NCBI GenBank assembly: GCA_015233565.1
Contig: JADFXM010000004.1
Span: forward strand, 124,001 to 188,000
Source of the DNA: Candidatus Rifleibacteriota bacterium
GTDB taxonomy: Bacteria; Muiribacteriota; Ozemobacteria; Ozemobacterales; Ozemobacteraceae
Length of the DNA stretch: 64,000 nucleotides
Direction of reading: 5' to 3'
Shown: one piece after another, positions 1 to 7,715 of the stretch
How the letters are laid out: every line of letters starts with the position of its first letter
Position numbering within the stretch: position 1 is the stretch's first letter
Position numbers and translations under genes: made by a program
The notes under the pieces: model-generated
The model's input: the letters and a program-made list of their open reading frames with translations, nothing else
What the model was told of the DNA's origin: nothing
Database searches by the model: none

Positions 1-219
1 CGGTCGAAAGCGACTCTTCAGTACCCAGAGAGGGAGTTAAAATCTCAAAAGGCTGAGCCCAAAGAATGTTATTAACTGGAAAATACAACATGAAGAAAGT
101 GAGAATAAGAATTGTTCTTTTCATAGGGAATTCTAATCGGCAGGAGTCTCATTTTAATCAATGAACTCCATGGAGATTGAGATATTTTTAAACTATATTT
201 TTAATTCCCAGACTTTAAC

Positions 220-263
220 TTGACAGCTTCCTTAAGGAAAGCTAAAATGATCAAAAATTGATC
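220..263 (+). promoter_or_regulatory. sigma70-type promoter of the flgM operon with nested palindromes
   Basis: TTGACA at 220-225 and TAAAAT at 243-248 are separated by exactly 17 bases, a near-consensus housekeeping promoter. Transcription would start near 255, giving a leader of about 107 bases before flgM. The spacer contains a perfect 12-bp palindrome, TTCCTTAAGGAA (228-239). A second inverted repeat, GATCAA-AAA-TTGATC (249-263), sits over the expected start site. Both are well placed for a repressor, which is inference. Apart from this promoter I see nothing recognisable in bases 1-361. Confidence 0.6.
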
Positions 264-361
264 TCAAAGAACCCAAATTTTTGGTCGATGTTTATTGTGG
301 AGGCGTTCCCTGAATAAAAAAGAAAAAAATAGGGAATATGCAAGGGAGTTCAGGAGGGACC

Positions 362-748
362 ATGAAGGTTTCCAACAGAGTTGAAATTCAGAAAATTTAT
401 CAGGAACAGCTAAAAAAGGTCCAGAGCGAGGGCTCAGGGGAAGCATTTAAGAAAGTTTTACAGGGAGCAACCCAAAACCCGGAAGGACCGCAGAAGACGG
501 TATTTCACCCGCCTAGTGGTGTAAATCCGATGAATCCGGTTTTCTCAGGGAAACCGATAAAAGAAGCAGACCCGGTACAAACCTTAAAGTTTGCCGCGGA
601 AGTTGTTGCTAGTCAACCAGAAGTCAGACAGGAAAAGCTTGAAAAAATAAAATCCCTGATTGCGGCCGGACAGTATAACATCCCTGCTGAGCAAGTAGCT
701 GAAAAGCTTTATAGCAGCGGAATTGTTACACGCTCCTGGGAGGTTTAG
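362..748 (+). CDS. flgM: FlgM-like anti-sigma-28 factor
   Basis: This 128-residue protein resembles FlgM, which binds the flagellar sigma factor FliA in the cytoplasm and is exported once the hook is complete, releasing late-gene transcription. The C-terminal third (about residues 90-125, containing VRQEKLEKIKSLIAAGQYNI and AEQVAEKLY) matches the sigma-binding helices of the family. The N-terminal half is Pro/Gly-rich and probably disordered, as is usual. An upstream in-frame ATG at 338 exists, but AGGAGGG at 352-358 fixes the start at 362. It is first in a cluster with flgN, flgK and flgL, the usual neighbours. It is longer than the roughly 90-100 residues of enteric FlgM. Confidence 0.85.
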   Translation: MKVSNRVEIQKIYQEQLKKVQSEGSGEAFKKVLQGATQNPEGPQKTVFHPPSGVNPMNPVFSGKPIKEADPVQTLKFAAEVVASQPEVRQEKLEKIKSLIAAGQYNIPAEQVAEKLYSSGIVTRSWEV

Positions 749-751
749 CAG

Positions 752-1240
752 TTGCAAGATTCTTTCACTAGAATTCAGGAAATTTTAGAGAAAGAGTTCG
801 CCATCTACGGCGAACTCTTTTCTCTTTCCGAAAGAAAACATAAAATTCTTTTGGAAAAATTCTCCACCGAACTGAACAAAATTGTCGCCGAAGAAGAAGG
901 GTTTGTAGTTCAACTAATTCCATTTGAGGAAGAAAGAAGAAGTATAATTGCCAACCTAACCGGCAACCCGGATTCTCCGGTTGAAAAAATATTTGATTAC
1001 AACTGCCCGCCTGAGAACCAACTAAAAATTAAAAAAGTATCTCAAGAACTAAAATCCCTACTTTTCAGAATAAAAGAAATAAACGAGGGCAATCAACGGC
1101 TGCTAGAGCAAGCGCTGGAATTAACAAAACATTCTCTGAAACTTCTTACTACTCCTCCGAAAGAAATTGTTTATAAATTTCCAGGGGCAAAAAAGAGTCA
1201 GGCATTGGTTCGATCCCGATTGATTGATAAAAAAGCCTAG
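752..1240 (+). CDS. flgN: FlgN-like export chaperone for FlgK/FlgL
   Basis: This 162-residue protein is mostly helical and charged, with the heptad-like pattern and the late helix ending in NEGNQRLLEQALE that characterise FlgN. FlgN holds the hook-filament junction proteins FlgK and FlgL in the cytoplasm and delivers them to the flagellar export gate. The start codon is TTG at 752, three bases after the flgM stop. GGGAGG at 738-743, inside the end of flgM, is its ribosome site, so the two genes are probably translationally coupled. Sequence conservation in this family is weak, so the call leans on position between flgM and flgK as well as on the helix pattern. Confidence 0.75.
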   Translation: MQDSFTRIQEILEKEFAIYGELFSLSERKHKILLEKFSTELNKIVAEEEGFVVQLIPFEEERRSIIANLTGNPDSPVEKIFDYNCPPENQLKIKKVSQELKSLLFRIKEINEGNQRLLEQALELTKHSLKLLTTPPKEIVYKFPGAKKSQALVRSRLIDKKA

Positions 1241-1440
1241 TCTAAATTTTTTCCTAAGGGATAAGACAAAGGTTTATTTGTGTATTTTAGCAAATCAACA
1301 AATCTAAATTACCTAAATTGCAAGTGAAAAAATTAACCTGATGAGTTAATCCTAAGCCATCAACCTCCTTTAGTCGATTAAAGAAATAGGGGTAAAAGAG
1401 AAATCCCCATTTATGGCCAAAATGGCTATTGGAGGCAAAC

Positions 1441-3447
1441 ATGAGTGCAACCTTTTTCGGTCTTGAGATATGTAAAAGGGCTATCCTTGCACAACGCGGA
1501 GCGATGGACGTCACATCCCAGAATATTGCCAATGCCAATACTGAAAACTACTCGAGGCAGCAGGCTGTATTGGGATCAGTAGCTCCAGTAGGAGAACAAT
1601 CTTTTTCCAGTCCATTATCACAGGTACAGTTTGGTGGAGGAGTTGATGTTAATAAGATTCAAAATTTTCGCGACTCTTTCATTGATACTCAAATTACCCA
1701 GGAAACAAGTAACAACGAAAAAAGCAGCGTAAGTGACGACCTGCTGAAACAAGTAGAAAGCGTTCTCAATGAACCAGGTTCAGTCACACTAAGAAACCAG
1801 CTCGACCAATTCTGGAATGCTTGGCAAAATCTTTCACAGGATCCCTCCAATGTTGGATTGAGAACTAACTTGCAGCAACAATCCGAATCACTCACCAAAT
1901 ACATAAATGACCTTGACGGTAGTTTAAAAAAGCTTCAGGGAGATAATACCGGGATCGACCAGCAAAGTATAAATAATCAACTTACTGACGCAGTCCAACA
2001 AGTTAATAGCCTCGCCAAGCAGATAGCAGATCTCAACGTAAAAATCGGCAAGGCTGAAGTCAGCAATGGTTCAGCAAACGATTTAAGAGACCAACGTCAG
2101 ACAGCCCTTGAAAGTCTGGCTAAATTGGTAAACGTCGACTCCGAGGAAAATTCCAAAGGCCAACTGACGGTTAGAGTAGGAAAACACACCCTCGTCCAAC
2201 AAAGTGATGTGAATGAGCTGTATTTAACTCAGGAGGATGGAAATTCATTTCCAACGGTTAGTTCATCCCCAGATTATCCATCATTCACCGAAAAGCCGGA
2301 AGTGGCCAGCGCAATTTTGACTCATCAGGGTGATTATTCAAATTACACATTAACAGTCGCACAATTAGCTCAAGCCAACAAATTGAATTCTTACTTAACG
2401 TACAATCCCACCAACTCACCGCTATCAACATTTGGGATTTCAAGTGGAAGTTTTTCGGTAAACGGAAAAGATTTTAATTTGGACGCAAGTAAAACAAGCC
2501 TTCAAGGGTTGACAGATTTGATCAATTCGGGTGGAAATAATGTCAAAGCATCAGTGAATGAGGCAGGCCAATTAGTAATTGAATCGGCGCTCACCGGAGA
2601 AGCTAATAAAATTACTTTTAAAAATGGAACCAGCAATATTACAACTATTTTGGACATGCGGGAACAAACGGCAGCGAAAAATTCTATATTCTCGATGGAC
2701 GGAAAACAATATACCTCCGCGGAGAATTCTGTCTCATCCGCAATTCCAGGAGTTACCATTAATTTAAATGGGATCGGAACCACCAACATTGACCTTCAAC
2801 CTATTGTAACAAGTGGCAAAATAAGAGGCCTCCTTGAAACCCGTGATGGGGCAATTCAAACAGCCATTGACCAACTGGATGAATTTGCTTACAAACTTTC
2901 GACCGAGGTAAACGACGTTCATCGAAGTGGCTTTGGCTTGGATGGTGAAACCGGGAGGAATTTTTTCAAAAGCATTGTGACAACAGATCCCTCCAAACCA
3001 TATAAAGATGCAGCAAAAAATCTGTCGTTGGAAGATGGTATTGTCAATAATACGAATACTATTGCCGCTGCAGCAGGAGTATTTACTAATCCTGACGACA
3101 AACTTCCCTCTTTTTCTGGGGAAGGAGATGGAAGCAACGCAATCAGCATAGTCAACATTAAAAGCAACCTTTCATTTTCGAATGGAAAAACATCTTTTCA
3201 ACAATTTTCCGACAACATTGTTACTCAAGTAGCCACGGAAAGTCAGGGAACAGCAACAGAAAAGCAATATTCCACTGACCTTCTCACTCAGCTCAATGCA
3301 ACAAGACAATCCACAATGGGTGTTTCGATAGACGAGGAAATGACCAATCTCATCAAGACTCAGCAAGCTTATAATGCCGCAGCAAAGGTTCTTCAGACTA
3401 TGGATCAAATGTTGACCACGATAGTTACAGGATTAAAGGCCGGCTGA
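1441..3447 (+). CDS. flgK: FlgK, flagellar hook-associated protein 1
   Basis: This 668-residue protein forms the first hook-filament junction ring. The N-terminus (residues 1-45: SATFFGLEICKRAILAQ, then DVTSQNIANANTENYSRQQ) is the rod/hook-type amphipathic helix and NIANANT box of FlgK. The C-terminus (about 625-668: SIDEEMTNLIKTQQAY, then AAKVLQTMDQML) is the matching helix of flagellar axial proteins. The centre is a variable surface domain. GGAGG at 1431-1435 selects ATG 1441 over the in-frame ATG at 1429. The 200-base gap upstream holds a short hairpin (GGCCA/TGGCT) just before the ribosome site and no clear promoter. FlgN encoded upstream is its expected chaperone. Confidence 0.95.
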   Translation: MSATFFGLEICKRAILAQRGAMDVTSQNIANANTENYSRQQAVLGSVAPVGEQSFSSPLSQVQFGGGVDVNKIQNFRDSFIDTQITQETSNNEKSSVSDDLLKQVESVLNEPGSVTLRNQLDQFWNAWQNLSQDPSNVGLRTNLQQQSESLTKYINDLDGSLKKLQGDNTGIDQQSINNQLTDAVQQVNSLAKQIADLNVKIGKAEVSNGSANDLRDQRQTALESLAKLVNVDSEENSKGQLTVRVGKHTLVQQSDVNELYLTQEDGNSFPTVSSSPDYPSFTEKPEVASAILTHQGDYSNYTLTVAQLAQANKLNSYLTYNPTNSPLSTFGISSGSFSVNGKDFNLDASKTSLQGLTDLINSGGNNVKASVNEAGQLVIESALTGEANKITFKNGTSNITTILDMREQTAAKNSIFSMDGKQYTSAENSVSSAIPGVTINLNGIGTTNIDLQPIVTSGKIRGLLETRDGAIQTAIDQLDEFAYKLSTEVNDVHRSGFGLDGETGRNFFKSIVTTDPSKPYKDAAKNLSLEDGIVNNTNTIAAAAGVFTNPDDKLPSFSGEGDGSNAISIVNIKSNLSFSNGKTSFQQFSDNIVTQVATESQGTATEKQYSTDLLTQLNATRQSTMGVSIDEEMTNLIKTQQAYNAAAKVLQTMDQMLTTIVTGLKAG

Positions 3448-3732
3448 CTATTCTGTCAGTATGTCAACGATAAGTTCTTAAATCTAACCTTACTCTCCGG
3501 AAAACCCATTACTTCCATTGCTAGTGGAAAATATACTTTGCAACATTAAAAACTAAGAATCAGCTTTTGCTTTTGTTATGAGATTGTTTTGGGAAACTCA
3601 GGAAAAATGCCTGAACAGGCTCACCAGAGAAACTTTGGCAAAAAATACCATACGGGGCACCGACCCTCAAAAAACTGAGTCGGTAGCATAAAAAAAGAAT
3701 TGAAAAAATTTGAGTAATAAGGAGGCAAAGAA
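3448..3732 (+). other. flgK-flgL intergenic region with hairpins
   Basis: No gene is seen in these 285 bases. A short hairpin with arms GCCTG and CAGGC lies at 3609-3620. A stronger one lies at 3659-3684, with arms ACCGAC..TCA and TGAGTCGGT and a two-base bulge, followed by an A-rich stretch and then the flgL ribosome site AAGGAGG (3719-3725). They may be leader structures or an attenuator. I see no convincing sigma-28 motif here. Confidence 0.35.
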
Positions 3733-6700
3733 ATGAATCGCATAAGCACTCAGTACACCGTAAATTCCTTTCTTTCCGCACTCAATACAAATAAGGAAAA
3801 TCTCTCCAAAATTCAGATTCAGATTAGCTCAGGAAAGCAATTTACCACGCCATCTGATAATCCAATCGACAACGCTTTGGCGATGTATGGAGAAACAGAA
3901 AATACCAACATCACTCAACATCTCTCAAACATCTCCACAACTCAAACCTGGGTTGACAACACTGAATCCAGTGTTTCCTCTATTGAAAGTGTCCTTCAAC
4001 GAGCTAGAGAACTTGCTGTTCAGGGAGCAAACGACACTTTAGTTCAAGATGATCGTGATGCCATGGCGCAAGAAATCAATCAACTATTACAAAACATGGT
4101 TGATCTGGGAAATTCAGACGTTGGGGGACAATATCTTTTCTCTGGGCAAAAAGTTACCGCTAAACCCTTTGACGGGAAGCTCACAAATGATACCAAGGGA
4201 CTGATGGATATTGTAACCTACAGTACCGGGACCACTCGCGCAAACATAAATCAATACAATATTTCAGAAGTCAACTATTCCGGGAATTCCGGAAAAATTT
4301 CCAGTGAAATTGAGCAAGGAAACATTCTTCAAAAGAATACAACTGGTGACGAGTTATTTTTCAGCGGTGATTACAAGGCCCCTGAACCCACATTTCAAAA
4401 TGCCTTAGCCCCGCTAAATGAAACAATGCCTCTTGCAATTTTGAATAACGGAAATGGTGTACAGCCTGGGCTAATTAAAATCACAGATCAAAATGGTGTA
4501 GAGAGAATCATTGATTTAACTTCAGCTAAAAGAATAGACGATGTTATCAATCAGATTAATCAGTCAGGTTCATTTGAAGCTGGAATCGAGGAAACTCCAT
4601 CCACAACAGCTCAAGCTCTAGGTTTAAATCAAAATGCAGGTGCAAATTCATTGATACAAGGTGAGCCAGACCCTGCAATGTTGAGTGTTAACACCCAGCT
4701 AACACAGTTGAATAATCAGCAAGGAGTTCCTCAGGGCTTTTTAAGCATCAACACTCGAGATGGTAAGAACTACCGTGTCGACTTAACTGGAACCGCAACT
4801 ATCCAGGATGTGATGGATAAAATAAATGCAGTTGGCGGGGGTGGTGGAAGCACAGTTCTTGCAAGTTTCAACAGTTTGTATCACAGGTTGGAATTGACTG
4901 ACAAAACTGGTGGAAGTGGTTCATTTTCCATAAAATCAAATAACAATCAACTTTACATTAAGGATTTGCCAACCAAAACGGCTTCCGATTTGGGATTATC
5001 AAAATTTACCACTGCAGCAGTAGCTGATAACGTAATTAATTCTGTATTTGATTCTGCCATGCAATCCGAAGGAACCCCTCTTTCTTCCTTAAATGGAGGA
5101 AAGGGAGTCAGACCTGGATATATCAATATAACTAACAAGGCAGGGGTTACCACTACCGTCAATTTACAAACTGCCATCACAATCCAGGATGTTATGAATC
5201 AAATCAATGCTTCAGCAGCTGGGGTAACAGCTGCCTTTGACAACACGTCCAAAACCATGACAATAACTGATACCACTGGAGGAGGAAATGCATTAAGAAT
5301 TTCGGAATTAAACGGAAACACTCCAGTTTCGGTCCATGAGTTCCGCACAGTAGCAAAAAATCTGGGTCTGTTAAAATCAGCACAGGGGAATCAACTTTTC
5401 GGTGACACTATTGGGGGAGGTGGACTTACTGCAGCATCCAACCTTTCAAGTCTGACCCCACCACCGGACCAGAATTCATTCGTGCTTCGAGGAGCAGATG
5501 GGAAACCGGTTCAAATAGACATATCAAATGCTACTACTATCCAGGATGTATTAAATTCAATAAGTGTGACTAAGCAATTTCGAGGAGTATGGGATCAAGC
5601 AGGGCAAAGATTTATTATCACAGACACCTCGACAGACCCAGGTACCGGTGGAATAACTGGGGAGGAATTGACAAACCCTGCAAGAGATCTTGGTTTGATC
5701 GGGAAGAACGTGCTTCATGACGATTCCAATACTTTGGTGGGAACATCAATTCAGCCAAAGCAGTTGCCGACACTTATGGGTTCAGTTACTCTCGTCCCTG
5801 GAATTGATGGGAGTACCGACCTATCGTCCTTAAATAGCGGAAGACAATTAAACAAAGGAGTACAACTAGGACACATTCGAGTCACAGACAAAGCTGGTTC
5901 CAGTGCTGTTATAGATCTAAGAGGGTGCAAAACAATCCAGGATGTCCTTGATAAATTAAACGACCCGAATTCAGGATTATACATTGAAGCTAAATTCAAC
6001 GACAAACAAAACGGTCTGGAACTGGTCGATAAAAATCACGGCGCCAATGGGTGGTTTGAAGTTACCGATCTTGATTCCTCAACCGCTTCTGATCTTGGAA
6101 TAGCAGTTAAAACCATCGATAATAAATTGGTAGGTGGAGATCTTGATCCTGCAGTCACAGATAGTACTCCTTTGTCTCTACTGAACAAAAATTCGGGAGG
6201 AGTCCCTTTGGGAAAAGTTTTTGTTCAAAGCGGCGATTTCACAGGAGAAATTGACCTAAGTGGCGCAAAAACTATAAAAGATCTTATCGATAAATTTTCT
6301 AAAAGTGACCCAAGATTCAATATCTCTGCCTGGATAGATCCGACCACAAAACGGTTAAATTTGTCCAATACAAAAGATCAGGGGTTTATCAAAGTCCGAA
6401 ATGAAGGAGACGCCAGCAATGATAGCGCCTCTTCGTTGGGTCTTGGTGGTCCCCAAAGTATCTTTCAAACTCTTATTGATCTTAGAGACAATCTTTTGAG
6501 AGGTGATACAGGAGCAGTCTCTCAAAGAAGTATTACCGAAATATCCGGAGACCTTGAAAGAGTGCTCCAGAAACACTCCGATATTGGTGCAAAAACAAAC
6601 CGATTATCCGACTCAAAAGAAAAATTAACAAATAATTCTTTAAATATAAACAAATTACTTGACAATGCCGAGAATATAGATATGTCGGAAGCAATTGTAA

Positions 6701-6789
6701 AAATGACGCAATATCAAACCGCTTTTCAAGCGGCGTTGGAGGTTGGGTCAAAAATATTGCAAATTTCGCTGGTAGATTTTCTCAAGTAA
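3733..6789 (+). CDS. flgL: FlgL-like hook-associated protein 3 with six hook-IN repeats
   Basis: This 1018-residue protein has the conserved ends of FlgL: an N-terminal segment of about 150 residues (MNRISTQYTVNSFLSAL; ISSGKQFTTPSDNPIDNALA; VGGQYLFSGQK) and a C-terminal coiled segment (about 915-1018; SEAIVKMTQYQTAFQAALEV). FlgL forms the junction ring next to the filament. Family members are usually about 300-500 residues. Here the middle (about residues 230-906) is six imperfect repeats of roughly 100 residues, each with the pattern LSSLN..GV..G.I.I.. then T.A.TIQDVMDKIN and ending in a DLGL motif. That is the flagellin hook-IN motif known from FliD and flagellins. It is followed at 12 bases by fliW, probably co-transcribed. 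The repeats are diverged, so this is not a recent duplication or assembly artefact. Confidence 0.9.
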   Translation: MNRISTQYTVNSFLSALNTNKENLSKIQIQISSGKQFTTPSDNPIDNALAMYGETENTNITQHLSNISTTQTWVDNTESSVSSIESVLQRARELAVQGANDTLVQDDRDAMAQEINQLLQNMVDLGNSDVGGQYLFSGQKVTAKPFDGKLTNDTKGLMDIVTYSTGTTRANINQYNISEVNYSGNSGKISSEIEQGNILQKNTTGDELFFSGDYKAPEPTFQNALAPLNETMPLAILNNGNGVQPGLIKITDQNGVERIIDLTSAKRIDDVINQINQSGSFEAGIEETPSTTAQALGLNQNAGANSLIQGEPDPAMLSVNTQLTQLNNQQGVPQGFLSINTRDGKNYRVDLTGTATIQDVMDKINAVGGGGGSTVLASFNSLYHRLELTDKTGGSGSFSIKSNNNQLYIKDLPTKTASDLGLSKFTTAAVADNVINSVFDSAMQSEGTPLSSLNGGKGVRPGYINITNKAGVTTTVNLQTAITIQDVMNQINASAAGVTAAFDNTSKTMTITDTTGGGNALRISELNGNTPVSVHEFRTVAKNLGLLKSAQGNQLFGDTIGGGGLTAASNLSSLTPPPDQNSFVLRGADGKPVQIDISNATTIQDVLNSISVTKQFRGVWDQAGQRFIITDTSTDPGTGGITGEELTNPARDLGLIGKNVLHDDSNTLVGTSIQPKQLPTLMGSVTLVPGIDGSTDLSSLNSGRQLNKGVQLGHIRVTDKAGSSAVIDLRGCKTIQDVLDKLNDPNSGLYIEAKFNDKQNGLELVDKNHGANGWFEVTDLDSSTASDLGIAVKTIDNKLVGGDLDPAVTDSTPLSLLNKNSGGVPLGKVFVQSGDFTGEIDLSGAKTIKDLIDKFSKSDPRFNISAWIDPTTKRLNLSNTKDQGFIKVRNEGDASNDSASSLGLGGPQSIFQTLIDLRDNLLRGDTGAVSQRSITEISGDLERVLQKHSDIGAKTNRLSDSKEKLTNNSLNINKLLDNAENIDMSEAIVKMTQYQTAFQAALEVGSKILQISLVDFLK

Positions 6790-6801
6790 ACGGGATAAGG
6801 T

Positions 6802-7299
6802 ATGAAATTTATAACCGCAAGGTTTGGTGAGATCGAAGTATCGAAAGAGGAAATAATCGTCTTTCCTGAGGGATTATTTGGATTCAAATCCTACCATCAG
6901 TATGTGATTTTGAATACCCAAGATAGAAGTCCATTCAGGTGGCTTCAATCGTTTGACGATGGAGATCTCGCCTTCGTCATTATTGAACCATTGAATTTTA
7001 TGTTTTCTTACGACCTGGAAGTCTCCGACGAAGAGGCTTCTTTTTTGGGTTTAGTAAAACCGGAAGATGCAGCCATATATACCATTATTACTATTCCGGA
7101 AAATACCATGAATATGACTGCAAACCTTCAGGGGCCTTTAGTTATCAATGCGAAAACCCGAATTGGAAGGCAAATCATTTCGAATAATTCTCATCATTCG
7201 GTTAAAGTGAGGGTTATGGATGAGATTGCCAAAAGGGAGGCGAAGCTTAAGGAAATAGAGAATTCCCATAATTCTCCGCGTAAGGAGGACCAGGGGTAA
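6802..7299 (+). CDS. fliW: FliW flagellar assembly factor (CsrA antagonist)
   Basis: This 165-residue protein matches FliW over its length: [27 protein letters not shown] near the start, then [18 protein letters not shown] and the [19 protein letters not shown] block. FliW binds either unassembled flagellin or CsrA. When flagellin is exported, FliW is freed, sequesters CsrA and relieves repression of flagellin mRNA (established in Bacillus subtilis). Its stop codon overlaps the csrA start (TAATG at 7297-7301), so the two are translationally coupled. The C-terminal 25 residues (Glu/Lys-rich) are a family-variable tail. The flagellin gene follows csrA, so all three parts of the switch are adjacent. 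Confidence 0.95.
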   Translation: MKFITARFGEIEVSKEEIIVFPEGLFGFKSYHQYVILNTQDRSPFRWLQSFDDGDLAFVIIEPLNFMFSYDLEVSDEEASFLGLVKPEDAAIYTIITIPENTMNMTANLQGPLVINAKTRIGRQIISNNSHHSVKVRVMDEIAKREAKLKEIENSHNSPRKEDQG

Positions 7300-7550
7300 T
7301 GCTTGTCCTTACACGGAAAATCAATGAAAAAATTATTATCGGGGATGAGATCGAAATAGTCCTGGTAGACATAGGAAAAGATCAGGTAAAGATCGGAATA
7401 AATGCGCCGAAAAATATAAAAGTTCATAGGTTCGAAGTTTACGAAGAAATTCAAAGAGAAAATCGGGAAGCTGCAAAATCCAAAAAGATTGATCTACTTA
7501 AAGAGCTTCCTGCAGATATATTACGGAGCATAGGCAAAAAGTCAAAATAA
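7299..7550 (+). CDS. csrA: CsrA, RNA-binding translational regulator
   Basis: This 83-residue protein opens with [20 protein letters not shown], the beta-1/beta-2 region of CsrA, and continues through KVKIGI-like and [13 protein letters not shown] strands to a helical tail ([14 protein letters not shown]). CsrA dimers bind GGA motifs in hairpin loops near ribosome sites and usually block translation. The start overlaps the fliW stop. The Lys/Leu-rich C-terminal extension of about 20 residues resembles that of non-gammaproteobacterial CsrA proteins, where FliW binds. Likely targets visible in this window are the flagellin leader at 7621-7709 and possibly the zinc-ribbon leader at 16469-16485. 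Confidence 0.95.
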   Translation: MLVLTRKINEKIIIGDEIEIVLVDIGKDQVKIGINAPKNIKVHRFEVYEEIQRENREAAKSKKIDLLKELPADILRSIGKKSK

Positions 7551-7620
7551 GGTAGAAAATAAAGAAACATTAAGGATTTATTAGAAAAATGAAGAATTTT
7601 TCAAATCACCGCGGATTATC

Positions 7621-7709
7621 AGCCTAATGGAATAGGCTAAATATTTCCGATGGTTAAAGTAGACCGGGGTACAAGAATAAAAAGATAGACACCCCGTAAA
7701 GTATGGAGG
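7621..7709 (+). promoter_or_regulatory. CsrA-type hairpins in the flagellin mRNA leader
   Basis: AGCCTAATGGAATAGGCT (7621-7638) folds into a 6-bp stem with the loop ATGGAA, presenting GGA (7629-7631) exactly as CsrA sites do. A second perfect 6-bp stem pairs CGGGGT (7665-7670) with ACCCCG (7691-7696). It is followed directly by the ribosome site ATGGAGG (7703-7709), which also contains GGA, seven to eleven bases before the flagellin ATG at 7716. A site in an upstream hairpin plus one on the ribosome site is the layout of the B. subtilis hag leader. CsrA binding is inferred, and the promoter upstream was not identified. Confidence 0.65.
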
Positions 7710-7715
7710 CACAAC

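Noticed and set aside
1241..1440. Sigma-28 promoter before flgK
   Set aside because: No TAAA-N15-GCCGATAA-like pair was found here or before flgL and flagellin. Only weak partial matches exist.
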